Shown here: positions 42,538 through 51,146 of the stretch, piece by piece | Layout of the letters: every line of letters begins with the position of its first letter | Numbering within the stretch: position 1 is the stretch's first letter | Source of the DNA: Glycomyces sp035765105 | GTDB lineage: Bacteria; Actinomycetota; Actinomycetes; Mycobacteriales; Micromonosporaceae | Direction of reading: 5' to 3' | Assembly: GCA_035765105.1 (NCBI GenBank) | Contig: DASTYG010000048.1 | Span: 1-64,000, forward strand | Length of the DNA stretch: 64,000 bases | Notes under the pieces: model-generated | Database searches by the model: none | The model's input: the letters and a program-made list of their open reading frames with translations, nothing else | What the model was told of the DNA's origin: nothing | Program-made: the position numbers and the translations under genes

Positions 42538-44180
42538 ACCCCGGTTTCAACCTCATCGACGACCCCTGGATACTCGCTCAGCGTCATGACGGCGCCGTGG
42601 CGGCCCTCTCCCTCACCGAGCTGTTCGGCGACGCGACCGAATACGCCCGCCTGGTCGGTGATCTGCCCACGCAGGCACTGCCGATCTTGCGACTGGCACT
42701 CGCGATCATGCACCAGGCCCTCGACGGGCCCGCCGACGAAGCGGCCTGGGCGGCGCTGTGGGAGGCCGAACGGCTCCCCGCCGAATCGATCTCCTCCTAT
42801 CTGGATGGATACCGGCCCCGTTTCGACCTGCTCCATTCAACGACGCCCTTCTATCAAGTGGCGGACCTGACCACGAAGAAGACCGAGGCAGGGCTGTCCG
42901 CGTTCATCGCCGACGTCCCCACCGGCAACCCCAAGTACACGACGCGCGCTGCCGAAGGGCTGCGGCGGATCGGTTTCGGCGAGGCCGCCCGCTGGCTCGT
43001 GCACTGCCAGGCGTTCGACCTCTCGGGCATCAAGGGCGCCGCCGATGGCGACCCCCGGGCCAAGGGCGGGAAGAGCTACCCCATCGGACCCGGGGCGCTG
43101 GGACGCCTCGGCGCCGTCTACCCCGAGGGCGACAACGTGGCCCAGACGCTGCTGCTCAACCTGATCCCCGACGCCTTCCTCTCAAGGTCCGGCGCGGACA
43201 TCGTCGCCGAGGACGTCCCGGTCTGGGAGCGGGACCCGCACGGGCCCGCGCCCGAGGAGCGCAGGCCCGAAAGCGTTCCGAAGGGCCTTCGCGACCTGTA
43301 CACATGGCAGTCGCGCAGGCTCCGACTGGTCTTCGACGACGAGGGCGTCACCGGTGCGCTCATCTGCCAGGGCGACCGCCTCGAACTGCGCGACCAGTTC
43401 GCCGTCGAACCGATGACCGCATGGCGGCGCAGCGAGAACCAAGAGCGCCAGTTGAAGTCGAAGCAACCCGTCTACCTGCCGCGCCGCCACGACCCGGCCA
43501 GGAACGTCTGGCGCGGCCTGGCCGCCGCGCTCCCGGCGCTCACCGGCGGCCCCGCGAACGGCGACAAGGCCATCGCGCCGCTGGTGACCAGATGGATCGG
43601 CGAGGCGTACAGCAGTGGACTGCTTGAACGCGGCAGGCGCGTCGGCTACCACGTCAGCGGCGCCGCCTACGGCACCCAGGAAGCGGTCATCACCGACCTG
43701 ATCGACGACCGGCTCACCGTCGCCGCCGCCGTCTTCGACACCGGACATCGCGAACTGGCCACCGCCGTCGCCGCGGCCGCCGACGACGCCGAACAGGCCG
43801 TCAAGGCGCTGGCCGGTTTCGCCCGCGACCTGGCCCGCGCCGCCGGCGGCCACGACAATGTCGACGGCGCCGGGGCCACGGCCGCCGAATCCGCCTACGC
43901 CGCCCTCGACACCGCCTACCGCGCCTGGCTGGCGGGGCTGGACCCCGACACCGACACCGACCGGGCCCGGACCGGCTGGCAGAGGACCGTCCGCGACACG
44001 GTGCTCGACATCGCCGCCCGGCTGGCGGCCGCAGGCGGCCGCGCCGCCTGGACGGGCCGCAAACACGGCGACTACTTCCTCACCAGCTCGACCGCGCAGC
44101 ACACCTTCCGCCGGAAGCTCTCCCGGGCGCTACCGCTCACCGTCCCCGACCCATCGCCCTCAGAGGAGGCCGCCCGATGA
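42534..44180 (+). CDS. casA: Cascade large subunit Cas8e (Cse1/CasA)
   Basis: 548 aa. Starts NPGFNLIDDPWILAQRHDG, the LxxxPWI opening of Cse1 proteins; later AFIADVPTGNPKYTTRAAEG (L1-loop region that reads the PAM) and SYPIGPGALGRLGAVYPEGD. It recognises the PAM and recruits Cas3. Start is GTG overlapping the cas3 stop, and the end overlaps the casB start (ATGA), so all Cascade subunits are translationally coupled. Confidence 0.93.
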   Translation: MNPGFNLIDDPWILAQRHDGAVAALSLTELFGDATEYARLVGDLPTQALPILRLALAIMHQALDGPADEAAWAALWEAERLPAESISSYLDGYRPRFDLLHSTTPFYQVADLTTKKTEAGLSAFIADVPTGNPKYTTRAAEGLRRIGFGEAARWLVHCQAFDLSGIKGAADGDPRAKGGKSYPIGPGALGRLGAVYPEGDNVAQTLLLNLIPDAFLSRSGADIVAEDVPVWERDPHGPAPEERRPESVPKGLRDLYTWQSRRLRLVFDDEGVTGALICQGDRLELRDQFAVEPMTAWRRSENQERQLKSKQPVYLPRRHDPARNVWRGLAAALPALTGGPANGDKAIAPLVTRWIGEAYSSGLLERGRRVGYHVSGAAYGTQEAVITDLIDDRLTVAAAVFDTGHRELATAVAAAADDAEQAVKALAGFARDLARAAGGHDNVDGAGATAAESAYAALDTAYRAWLAGLDPDTDTDRARTGWQRTVRDTVLDIAARLAAAGGRAAWTGRKHGDYFLTSSTAQHTFRRKLSRALPLTVPDPSPSEEAAR

Positions 44181-44860
44181 CCGACGACGCCCACTCCGAA
44201 CCGCGCACGGCACGACCGCGTTACCGCAGACACCGCGCACCCCTGGGCGAGCACGTCGCCGCCGTCATCGCGGGCCTCCAGCACCGCTACCGCGAGGGGC
44301 AGCCCGGGGCGATCGCGGTGCTGGCCCGGCTGCGCCGAGCGGTCAACGAAGCACCCGGCGGCGCGGGCGTGCAGGAGGCATGCCACCTCCCCGAGGAGGT
44401 GCTGCAGCGCGAATACCTCCCCGATGACGAACCCAGCCCGTCCGAACGGGCGCTGCACACCACCGTCACGCTCTGGGCGCTGCACCAGCAGTCACGCCGC
44501 GACAGGCCCATGCACACCGGCAATGCGACCCTCGCCGAGGCGATCCGCCGACTGGCCGCCGCCAGCCCCAACGAGGAGACCGTGTACCGGCGCTTCACCG
44601 CCCTGGGAACCGCGGCGACCTACAGCGAACTCGCCTTCCACGCGCGCGGCATCGTCAAACAGCTCCGGGACGCCCAGATCGGTTTCGACTACGGCCTGCT
44701 CGCCGACGACCTGCGCACCTTCCAACAGGGTCTGACGGCCGCAACCGGCCTGACCGGCCCCGAACGCGTCCGTGCGCTGTGGGGACGCGAGTACTGGCGA
44801 ATCGAACCCTCGCCCACAGCACCTTCAGGAACCAGCACCCCCTCGAATGAAGAGGTATAA
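44177..44860 (+). CDS. casB: Cascade small subunit Cse2 (CasB)
   Basis: 227 aa, all helical, longer than the about 160-aa E. coli protein but usual in actinomycetes. Typical segments: GEHVAAVIAGLQHRYREGQP, GAIAVLARLRRAVNEAPGG and REYWRIEP at the end. Two copies line the non-target DNA strand in Cascade. Four bases separate its stop from the cas7 start. Confidence 0.88.
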   Translation: MTDDAHSEPRTARPRYRRHRAPLGEHVAAVIAGLQHRYREGQPGAIAVLARLRRAVNEAPGGAGVQEACHLPEEVLQREYLPDDEPSPSERALHTTVTLWALHQQSRRDRPMHTGNATLAEAIRRLAAASPNEETVYRRFTALGTAATYSELAFHARGIVKQLRDAQIGFDYGLLADDLRTFQQGLTAATGLTGPERVRALWGREYWRIEPSPTAPSGTSTPSNEEV

Positions 44861-44864
44861 CGAC

Positions 44865-45974
44865 ATGTCCCGCACCGTCATCGAAGTCCACGCCGTCCAG
44901 ACCGTCCCGCCGGCCAACCTGAACCGCGACGACACCGGCTCGCCCAAGACCGCGCTCTTCGGCGGCCAGCGCCGCGCCCGCGTCTCCAGCCAGTCCTGGA
45001 AGCGGGCCATCCGACTCGACTTCAGATCCACCATCGACAGTGCCGACCTGGGCTGGCGGACCAAACGGATCGTCGCCCTCGTCGCCGAACGGATCAAGGC
45101 CGCCGCCCCCGACCTGGCGGACCAGGCCCGCGAGCTGACCGTCAAGGCGTTCAACGACGGCGGCATCAAGGTCAAGATCCAGAAGAAGGACGACGAGATC
45201 GAGGAACCGGGGTACCTCGTCTTCCTCAGCCGCCACCAGATGGACAATCTCGCCGCCGCGATCGTCGAAGCCGCCCGCACGGGCGAGAAACTCGAGAAGA
45301 AGGCCGTCAAGGCCATCCTGGACGAGGACCATTCGATCGACGTGGCCCTGTTCGGCCGCATGATCGCCGACGACGCCGCCCTCAACGTCGACGCCGCATG
45401 CCAAGTGGCCCATGCGATCAGCGTCCACCCTGTCGAGCCCGAGTTCGACTACTACACCGCCGTCGACGACCAGAAGGACGAGACGGAGGAGACCGGCGCG
45501 GGCATGATCGGCACCGTCGAGTTCAACTCCGCGACCCTCTACCGCTACGCCAACCTGGACGCGGACCTGCTGCGCGAGAACCTCGGCGACGACGCCGCGA
45601 CGGCCCGCGCCGCCGCGGCGTTCGTGCGCAGCTTCATCACCAGCATGCCCTCGGGGAAGATGAACACCTTCGCGAACCGCACCCTGCCCGAAGCGGTGCT
45701 GGTGACCCTCCGCGACACGCAGGCGATCAACCTCGCCGGCGCCTACGAGAAACCGGTCATGGAGACCGAGGGCCGGATCGAGCGGGCCTGTGAACTGCTC
45801 GCCGCGCAGCTCGCCGACATCGCCGAGACCTACGGGGAGACGCCGGTCCGCACCTGGGTGGTGCGGGTCGGCGACCGCACTGAGGGCCTGGCCGAAAGCG
45901 GCGAGCAGGTCAATCTGCGTGACCTGCTCGCCAGCGTCGAAACCGCCGTGACCGAAAGGATCGGCACGCCCTGA
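44865..45974 (+). CDS. cas7e: Cascade backbone Cas7e (Cse4/CasC)
   Basis: 369 aa RAMP-type backbone protein, six copies hold the crRNA. Seen: IEVHAVQTVPPANLNRDDTG (RRM first strand and thumb), ALFGGQRRARVSSQSWKRAI (the QRxRVSSQxWKRA signature), and MNTFANRTLPEAVLVTLRDT. ATG at 44865 is preceded by AAGAGG at 9-base spacing; an in-frame ATG at 44847 overlaps casB and is less likely. Its TGA overlaps the cas5 ATG by one base. Confidence 0.94.
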   Translation: MSRTVIEVHAVQTVPPANLNRDDTGSPKTALFGGQRRARVSSQSWKRAIRLDFRSTIDSADLGWRTKRIVALVAERIKAAAPDLADQARELTVKAFNDGGIKVKIQKKDDEIEEPGYLVFLSRHQMDNLAAAIVEAARTGEKLEKKAVKAILDEDHSIDVALFGRMIADDAALNVDAACQVAHAISVHPVEPEFDYYTAVDDQKDETEETGAGMIGTVEFNSATLYRYANLDADLLRENLGDDAATARAAAAFVRSFITSMPSGKMNTFANRTLPEAVLVTLRDTQAINLAGAYEKPVMETEGRIERACELLAAQLADIAETYGETPVRTWVVRVGDRTEGLAESGEQVNLRDLLASVETAVTERIGTP

Positions 45975-46672
45975 TGCCCCAGAAGACACTCCTGCTGCGC
46001 CTGGCCGGGCCCCTGCAGTCGTGGGGGACGTCCAGCCGCTTCACCCGCCGTGCCACCGACTACGCGCCCTCCAAGAGCGGCGTGCTCGGGATGCTCGCCG
46101 CCGCCAAAGGCGTCCGCCGGACCGAACCGCTCACCGAGCTGCTCGGCGTGCGCTTCGGCGTCCGCATCGACCAGCCCGGCACGATGCTGCGCGACTACCA
46201 GACCTCGCGGCCGCTGGACGACCCGACCGCCAACGCGGCCCTCGCCGAACGCTTCTACCTGGCCGACGCGGTCTTCCTCGCCGCGGTCGAAGGCGACGCC
46301 TCCCTGATCGACGGACTCGAAGCGGCATTGCGGCGCCCGCGCTACCAGCCGTTCCTCGGCAGGCGATCCTGCCCGCCGCTGTACCCGATCCTCAAGGGCA
46401 CGACACGCGAGCGGCTGGAGGACGCGCTCGAAGCCCACGAATGGCTCGCCTCGGCCCATCACCGCTGCCGACACGGCGCCGAGGTCAGGCTCCAGGCCGT
46501 ACGCGACGCATCGCCTCAGGAGCGCGGCGACTCGGTGCGCGACGAGCCGGTCAGCTTCGATCCCCGGCACCGCCGGTACAGCTGGCGGGAAGTCGTCCGG
46601 TACACCGTGGACGTCCGCAACCCGGACGAGGCCGTGACCGCACACGACCCGTTCGCGTTCTTCGGAGACTGA
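45974..46672 (+). CDS. cas5e: Cascade subunit Cas5e (CasD)
   Basis: 232 aa. N-terminal LLRLAGPLQSWGTSSRF is the Cas5e hallmark (LxGPLQSWG), followed by RRATDYAPSKSGVLGMLAAA. It caps the 5' handle of the crRNA. Further match: GVRFGVRIDQPGTMLRDYQT. Ends one base before the cas6e start. Confidence 0.94.
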   Translation: MPQKTLLLRLAGPLQSWGTSSRFTRRATDYAPSKSGVLGMLAAAKGVRRTEPLTELLGVRFGVRIDQPGTMLRDYQTSRPLDDPTANAALAERFYLADAVFLAAVEGDASLIDGLEAALRRPRYQPFLGRRSCPPLYPILKGTTRERLEDALEAHEWLASAHHRCRHGAEVRLQAVRDASPQERGDSVRDEPVSFDPRHRRYSWREVVRYTVDVRNPDEAVTAHDPFAFFGD

Positions 46673-46673
46673 G

Positions 46674-47366
46674 ATGTACCTGAGTCGCTTCCGCTTCAAC
46701 ACCGCCCGGATGGGCGCCCGCCGCATCCTGGCCTCACCGCAGCACTTGCACGCCGCGGTACTCCACGCCTTCCCCGAGCCGGAACGGCTGCAAGGCGATG
46801 ACGCGAGGATTCTTTGGCGACTGGACCACGACTCCAGGCACAGTGCGGTGCTGTACGTCGCCAGCCCTGAAGAACCGGACCTGACCCACCTGGTCGAGCA
46901 GGCCGGCTGGCCTGCCCGGGGAACCGCCGAAGGCTGGGACACCCGCCCCTACAGCAGACTGCTTTCCGTCCTCGACGCCGGGCAGCGATGGGCGTTCCGC
47001 CTCACCGCCAACCCCGTCCACTATGTGCGCAAAGCACCGGGCAAGCCCAAGCAATGGCTGGCCCACGTCACCCCGGATCAGCAGCTCAAATGGCTGCTCG
47101 ATCGATCCTCCAAGCACGGTTTCGCCGTGGCCGCCAATGCCGACGGAGATCTGAACGCGGTCGTCCACGACCGCTCCTGGCTCCGGTTCGCAAAGGAGGA
47201 GCAGCAGCGCCGCCAGGTGAGCATCAGGCTCGCCACGTTCGAGGGCGTCCTGACCGTCGAAGACCCCGAAGCGCTCCGCCGTGCGCTCGTGCGCGGCATC
47301 GGCAGAGCCAAGGCGTACGGATGCGGGATGCTCACCCTCGCACCGCTCGGGGGGAGCCGCGGATGA
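46674..47366 (+). CDS. cas6e: crRNA-processing endoribonuclease Cas6e (Cse3)
   Basis: 230 aa with two RRM-like halves. His26 in SPQHLHAAVLHAF occupies the place of the catalytic histidine of Cas6e; the C-terminal glycine-rich loop is RGIGRAKAYGCGMLTLAPL. It cuts each repeat at the base of the hairpin (CCCCGC...GCGGGG) to release crRNAs with a 3' stem. ATGA overlap with cas1. Confidence 0.94.
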   Translation: MYLSRFRFNTARMGARRILASPQHLHAAVLHAFPEPERLQGDDARILWRLDHDSRHSAVLYVASPEEPDLTHLVEQAGWPARGTAEGWDTRPYSRLLSVLDAGQRWAFRLTANPVHYVRKAPGKPKQWLAHVTPDQQLKWLLDRSSKHGFAVAANADGDLNAVVHDRSWLRFAKEEQQRRQVSIRLATFEGVLTVEDPEALRRALVRGIGRAKAYGCGMLTLAPLGGSRG

Positions 47367-48367
47367 CCGCTATTCCAGGGGTGCCGCCGCCGGATCTGCC
47401 GGATCTGGTGCGCGTCGAAGACCGACTTTCGTTCCTGTACACCGAGCGCTCCACCCTCGGCCGGGACGCCAACGCCGTGACCATCAGCGACGCCGCCGGT
47501 GTCGTCCATGTGCCCGCGGCGGACCTCGGCGTGCTCATGCTCGGGCCGGGGACGAGGATCACGCACCAGGCGATGCTGCTGCTGGCGGAGAACGGCTCGA
47601 CCGTGATCTGGGTGGGGGAGTACGGGGTCCGCTATTACGCCCACGGCCGAGCGCTGGCCGAGACGAGCAGGCTCATCGACGCCCAGGCGAAGTTGGTGAG
47701 CGACCGTTCCCTGCGATTGGGTGTGGCCAGGCGGATGTACGCGATGCGCTTCCCCGAAGAAGACGATGTCTACGGCCTGACCATGCAGCAGTTGCGCGGT
47801 CGTGAAGGGGCGCGTGTGCGGCGCTGCTACAGAGAGCACTCCGAGCGCACCGGTGTCGCTTGGGGCTCAAGGCAGTACGACCCGGAGAACTTCGACGCCG
47901 GCGACCCGATCAACAAGGCCCTCTCGGTGGCGCACTCCTGCCTGTACGGGGTGGTCCATGCGGTGACGGTGGCGCTCGGCGCCTCTCCGGCACTGGGGTT
48001 CATCCACTCGGGGCACTCGCGGGCGTTCGTGTACGACATCGCGGACCTGTACAAGGCCGAAGTGACCATTCCGGTGGCGTTCGATGTGGTGGCCGCCAGG
48101 CCGAACGACGTAGCCGCAGCGGTGCGGCACGCGGCACGGGACGCGTTGAAGTCGGGGAAGGTGCTCGCCAGATGTGTCAAGAACATCCGGGAACTTCTTG
48201 TGGCAGAAGATCTTCCGCCGGTGGAGGGAACGCAAGAGGACTACTGGATGCAGACCGCTGAACTCAAGCTGTGGGACGAGTCCGGAACGGAGGTCTCCGG
48301 CGGAGCGAACTACGCCGCAGAAGATGACGGTGGCCGAGAGGACGGCGAGCCGGAGGTGCCGTTCTGA
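47363..48367 (+). CDS. cas1: CRISPR adaptation integrase Cas1e
   Basis: 334 aa. Active-site residues are in place: Glu near 149 in GREGARVRRCYREH, His near 213 in GFIHSGHSRAFVYD and Asp in YDIADLYKAE (about 224-227), together the metal site of Cas1. Also SERTGVAWGSRQYDPENFDA, typical of Cas1e. It integrates new spacers with Cas2. About 30 extra acidic residues form the C-terminal tail (EDDGGREDGEPEVPF). Confidence 0.95.
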   Translation: MTAIPGVPPPDLPDLVRVEDRLSFLYTERSTLGRDANAVTISDAAGVVHVPAADLGVLMLGPGTRITHQAMLLLAENGSTVIWVGEYGVRYYAHGRALAETSRLIDAQAKLVSDRSLRLGVARRMYAMRFPEEDDVYGLTMQQLRGREGARVRRCYREHSERTGVAWGSRQYDPENFDAGDPINKALSVAHSCLYGVVHAVTVALGASPALGFIHSGHSRAFVYDIADLYKAEVTIPVAFDVVAARPNDVAAAVRHAARDALKSGKVLARCVKNIRELLVAEDLPPVEGTQEDYWMQTAELKLWDESGTEVSGGANYAAEDDGGREDGEPEVPF

Positions 48368-48720
48368 TGACGGTGATCGTGTTGACGGCATGTCCTGCAG
48401 GGCTCCGTGGGCATCTGACGCAGTGGATGCTGGAGATCTCAGCGGGAGTTTTCGTGGGGAAGCTGAGCAGGCGTGTGAGGGAACGGCTCTGGGTAAAGGT
48501 ACGCGAACTGGCAGGGCCGGGGCGGGCACTGCTGGTGTACCAGACCAGGAACGAACAGGGTTACACCTTTGAGACGCACGATCACCATTGGGAACCGGTC
48601 GACTTCGACGGCATCACCTTGATGCGGCGTCCGACCGATGGGAAGCGCAGAGGCGGAACCTTGAAGCCGGGCTGGAGCAAGGCATCGAAGCGGAGGAAGT
48701 ACGGGGGTAAAGGAAAATGA
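48367..48720 (+). CDS. cas2: CRISPR adaptation protein Cas2e
   Basis: 117 aa, Cas2e type: MTVIVLTACPAGLRGHLTQW, EISAGVFVGKLSRRVRERLW and ETHDHHWEPVDFDGITLMRR. The dimer bridges two Cas1 dimers. Start overlaps the cas1 stop (TGATG). A basic tail GWSKASKRRKYGGKGK extends past the core. Last gene of the cas operon, 102 bases before the first repeat. Confidence 0.95.
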   Translation: MTVIVLTACPAGLRGHLTQWMLEISAGVFVGKLSRRVRERLWVKVRELAGPGRALLVYQTRNEQGYTFETHDHHWEPVDFDGITLMRRPTDGKRRGGTLKPGWSKASKRRKYGGKGK

Positions 48721-48822
48721 GAGGTATGGCTGCGTGGGGATGCGGTCAGCATGTACAAATGTCCATAATGGTGACTGATATCGTTCGCTTGGTCGGCGGT
48801 TAAGGACCCGAGGACAAGAAGT
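48721..48822 (+). promoter_or_regulatory. CRISPR leader
   Basis: 102 bases between cas2 and repeat 1, moderately AT-rich (GTACAAATGTCCATAATGGT, about 48752-48771). The array promoter and the integration anchor should lie here; no motif was identified with confidence. Array polarity supports it: the decayed repeats are at the other end. Confidence 0.8.
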
Positions 48823-50436
48823 GTGTTCCCCGCACCCGCGGGGATGAGCCCGTGCCGACCCAGTGGCATGTGCCCTTCATCCGGTGTTCCCCGCACCCGC
48901 GGGGATGAGCCCCCTCGACCTCGACGCCGGTGTCAAGACTGAGTGTGTTCCCCGCACCCGCGGGGATGAGCCGGGTCGGCCCGGCGCGGCCCGGTCGACG
49001 GGTCGGTGTTCCCCGCACCCGCGGGGATGAGCCCCCGCCGCGGTCACGGTCACCCAGAAGCACGGCGTGTTCCCCGCGCCCGCGGGGATGAGCCCGATGC
49101 GAAGTCCGCAGCACTGAACAGGTACGCGTGTTCCCCGCGCCCGCGGGGATGAGCCCCGTGCCAACGGGGACGCCGCTGATGGTGCGGGGTGTTCCCCGCG
49201 CCCGCGGGGATGAGCCCTGGACGACCCCGGCCTCATCCTGGGTGTGCTCGTGTTCCCCGCGCCCGCGGGGATGAGCCCGAGGCACGGAAAGAGGCGCGGC
49301 GGCTGTGGCGGTGTTCCCCGCGCCCGCGGGGATGAGCCGTCCCGCGTCCCGGAGACCTCGATGTTGGCCGGGTGTTCCCCGCGCCCGCGGGGATGAGCCC
49401 TGGTGGAACGTCTCGGGGAACGAGCGGGACGCGTGTTCCCCGCGCCCGCGGGGATGAGCCCGCCTGGAACTGGTCGGTGGTCATGTCGGCAAAGTGTTCC
49501 CCGCGCCCGCGGGGATGAGCCGGTCAGCTTGGCCGCGGTCCACTGGTCGCGGAAGTGTTCCCCGCGCCCGCGGGGATGAGCCCGACGCGAAGTCCGCAGC
49601 CGAGAACAGGTACGCGTGTTCCCCGCGCCCGCGGGGATGAGCCCTGCCTCGGGGCCATCGCTCTTGAGTAGCCCGGGTGTTCCCCGCGCCCGCGGGGATG
49701 AGCCCAGGTCCTGCCACGGGGTCGTTTTGATGGTCATGTGTTCCCCGCGCCCGCGGGGATGAGCCTGGTTCGTGCGCCGCAACGGCCCCCGGTACGACGT
49801 GTTCCCCGCGCCCGCGGGGATGAGCCGGACATCGAGAACCGGTCCGAGGCGCAATCGGTGTGTTCCCCGCGCCCGCGGGGATGAGCCGCGCGGCACCATG
49901 CGCTCGGGCCTGATCTCCGGGTGTTCCCCGCGCCCGCGGGGATGAGCCTGAATTTGCTGCCAGGCAAAAAGGAAAAATCAGGTGTTCCCCGCGCCCGCGG
50001 GGATGAGCCTGGGGGGATGAGTAATCGCCCCTCAGCGTCTCTGTGTTCCCCGCGCCCGCGGGGATGAGCCTCCGACGTCGTCGGGTGTGGTGTGCGCGGT
50101 CGAGTGTTCCCCGCGCCCGCGGGGATGAGCCCAGAGGGTGGATGACGCGGGTGTGCTTGAACGGGTGTTCCCCGCGCCCGCGGGGATGAGCCGACGGGGG
50201 CGTGCAGCCCGATATCTTCCTGGCTGTGTTCCCCGCGCCCGCGGGGATGAGCCGTTGACCGCGGACGGGATGCTGTGGCGCCGGTCGTGTTCCCCGCACC
50301 CGCGGGGATGAGCCCATCGACGGTGACCGTGTCGGTGCCGTTGCTGGGTGTTCCCCGCACCCGCGGGGATGAGTTCGTGGCGGGATGATTGGCGGGGATG
50401 GTGTGCATGTGTTCCCTGCCCCCTTAGGGTGGCGGG
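48823..50436 (+). CRISPR. Type I-E CRISPR array, 26 repeats plus a decayed 27th
   Basis: Repeat unit 28 nt, beginning GTGTTCCCCGC(A/G)CCC and ending GCGGGGATGAGCC, with a CCCCGC/GCGGGG hairpin and 4-base loop. Period is exactly 61 (33-nt spacers) with no exception from 48823 to 50409. Repeats 1-25 are intact apart from the A/G at base 12; repeat 26 (50348) ends GAGTT; a 27th at 50409 keeps only GTGTTCCCTGCCCCC. Base 12 is A in repeats 1-4 and 25-26, and G in 5-24. Spacers 5 and 13 are near copies of each other. Direct overlap of spacers with genes in this window was not seen by eye. Confidence 0.98.
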
Positions 50437-50592
50437 CCCCTCTCGGGCCGTCCTGAGAACAGTCGGTCTTTTTCGAGTGGTGCTTTCATCCTTCGCCGCG
50501 GGGCTTGTCGGCCTGGGACAATGCGGTGTCGGCGGTCGTTCCGCTCGGAGGGGTGTGATGGTCCTCTGCGGCCGGTCAAGAAGGGAGCCCTC
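50437..50592. other. Gap after CRISPR array
   Basis: No gene. A small GGCCC/GGGCC hairpin (50435-50449) directly after the decayed repeat could end the array transcript. The DinB gene ribosome site AAGGGAG is at 50581. Confidence 0.35.
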
Positions 50593-51102
50593 ATGGAGGT
50601 CAGTGAAGTCCTCGCGGATGCGTTCGGTCGGGTGCGGGAGGAGGTCCACGCCGTTCTCGAAGGTCTTTCGCAAGAGGAGCTGGACACTCGCCCCGGGCCC
50701 GAGGCGAACTCCATCGGGTGGCTCGTGTGGCATATCGCGCGGGTCCAGGACGACCACGTCGCCGGTGTCGCCGAGCGCGAGCAGACCTGGATCGCGGACG
50801 GGTGGCATGAGCGGTTCGCGCTGCCCCTCGCGCCCGAGGACATCGGCTACGGGCACACCAGCGAGCAGGTGGCGCAGGTCAGCGGCATCGCCGCCTCCGA
50901 GCTCCGCGCCTACTACGACGCCGTGCACGAGGCCACGCTCGCCTATGTCGCGACGCTCGCTGCCGCCGACCTCGACCGCGTCGTGGACACCGATTGGGAC
51001 CCGCCGGTGACGCTCGGCGTGCGGCTCGTGAGCGTCGCCAATGACAACCAGCAGCACACCGGTCAAGCCGCCTACGCGCGCGGCCTGCTCGAATCGAGTT
51101 GA
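50593..51102 (+). CDS. DinB-like / mycothiol-dependent protein
   Basis: 169 aa four-helix protein of the DinB/DUF664 superfamily. Conserved metal ligands are visible: IGWLVWHIARVQDDHVAGVA (His in helix 2) and DNQQHTGQAAYARGLLE (QHTGQ; usual HxxxH place in helix 4). Many actinobacterial members use mycothiol as co-substrate for thiol transfer or isomerisation, in line with mshD in this window. Substrate unknown. Start ATG at 50593 follows AAGGGAG at good spacing. Confidence 0.85.
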   Translation: MEVSEVLADAFGRVREEVHAVLEGLSQEELDTRPGPEANSIGWLVWHIARVQDDHVAGVAEREQTWIADGWHERFALPLAPEDIGYGHTSEQVAQVSGIAASELRAYYDAVHEATLAYVATLAAADLDRVVDTDWDPPVTLGVRLVSVANDNQQHTGQAAYARGLLESS

Positions 51103-51146
51103 GCGCGCCGCCGGTTAAGCCGCACGGCACCGGGTAATGGGTCTGC

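Noticed and set aside
50010..50042. Spacer 20 as a partly duplicated repeat
   Set aside because: It contains GGGGATGAG like the repeat end, but the rest of the spacer is unique and the period is unchanged; chance similarity is enough.
48582..50408. Long minus-strand open frames over the CRISPR array encoding repeats such as SSPRARGT and LIPAGAGNT
   Set aside because: They are translations of the repeats themselves. The 61-base period, the repeat hairpin and neighbouring cas genes explain them; they are not proteins.
39325..50436. Anti-CRISPR or toxin gene inside the cas locus
   Set aside because: All spaces between cas genes are overlaps or gaps of at most 4 bases; no extra gene fits.
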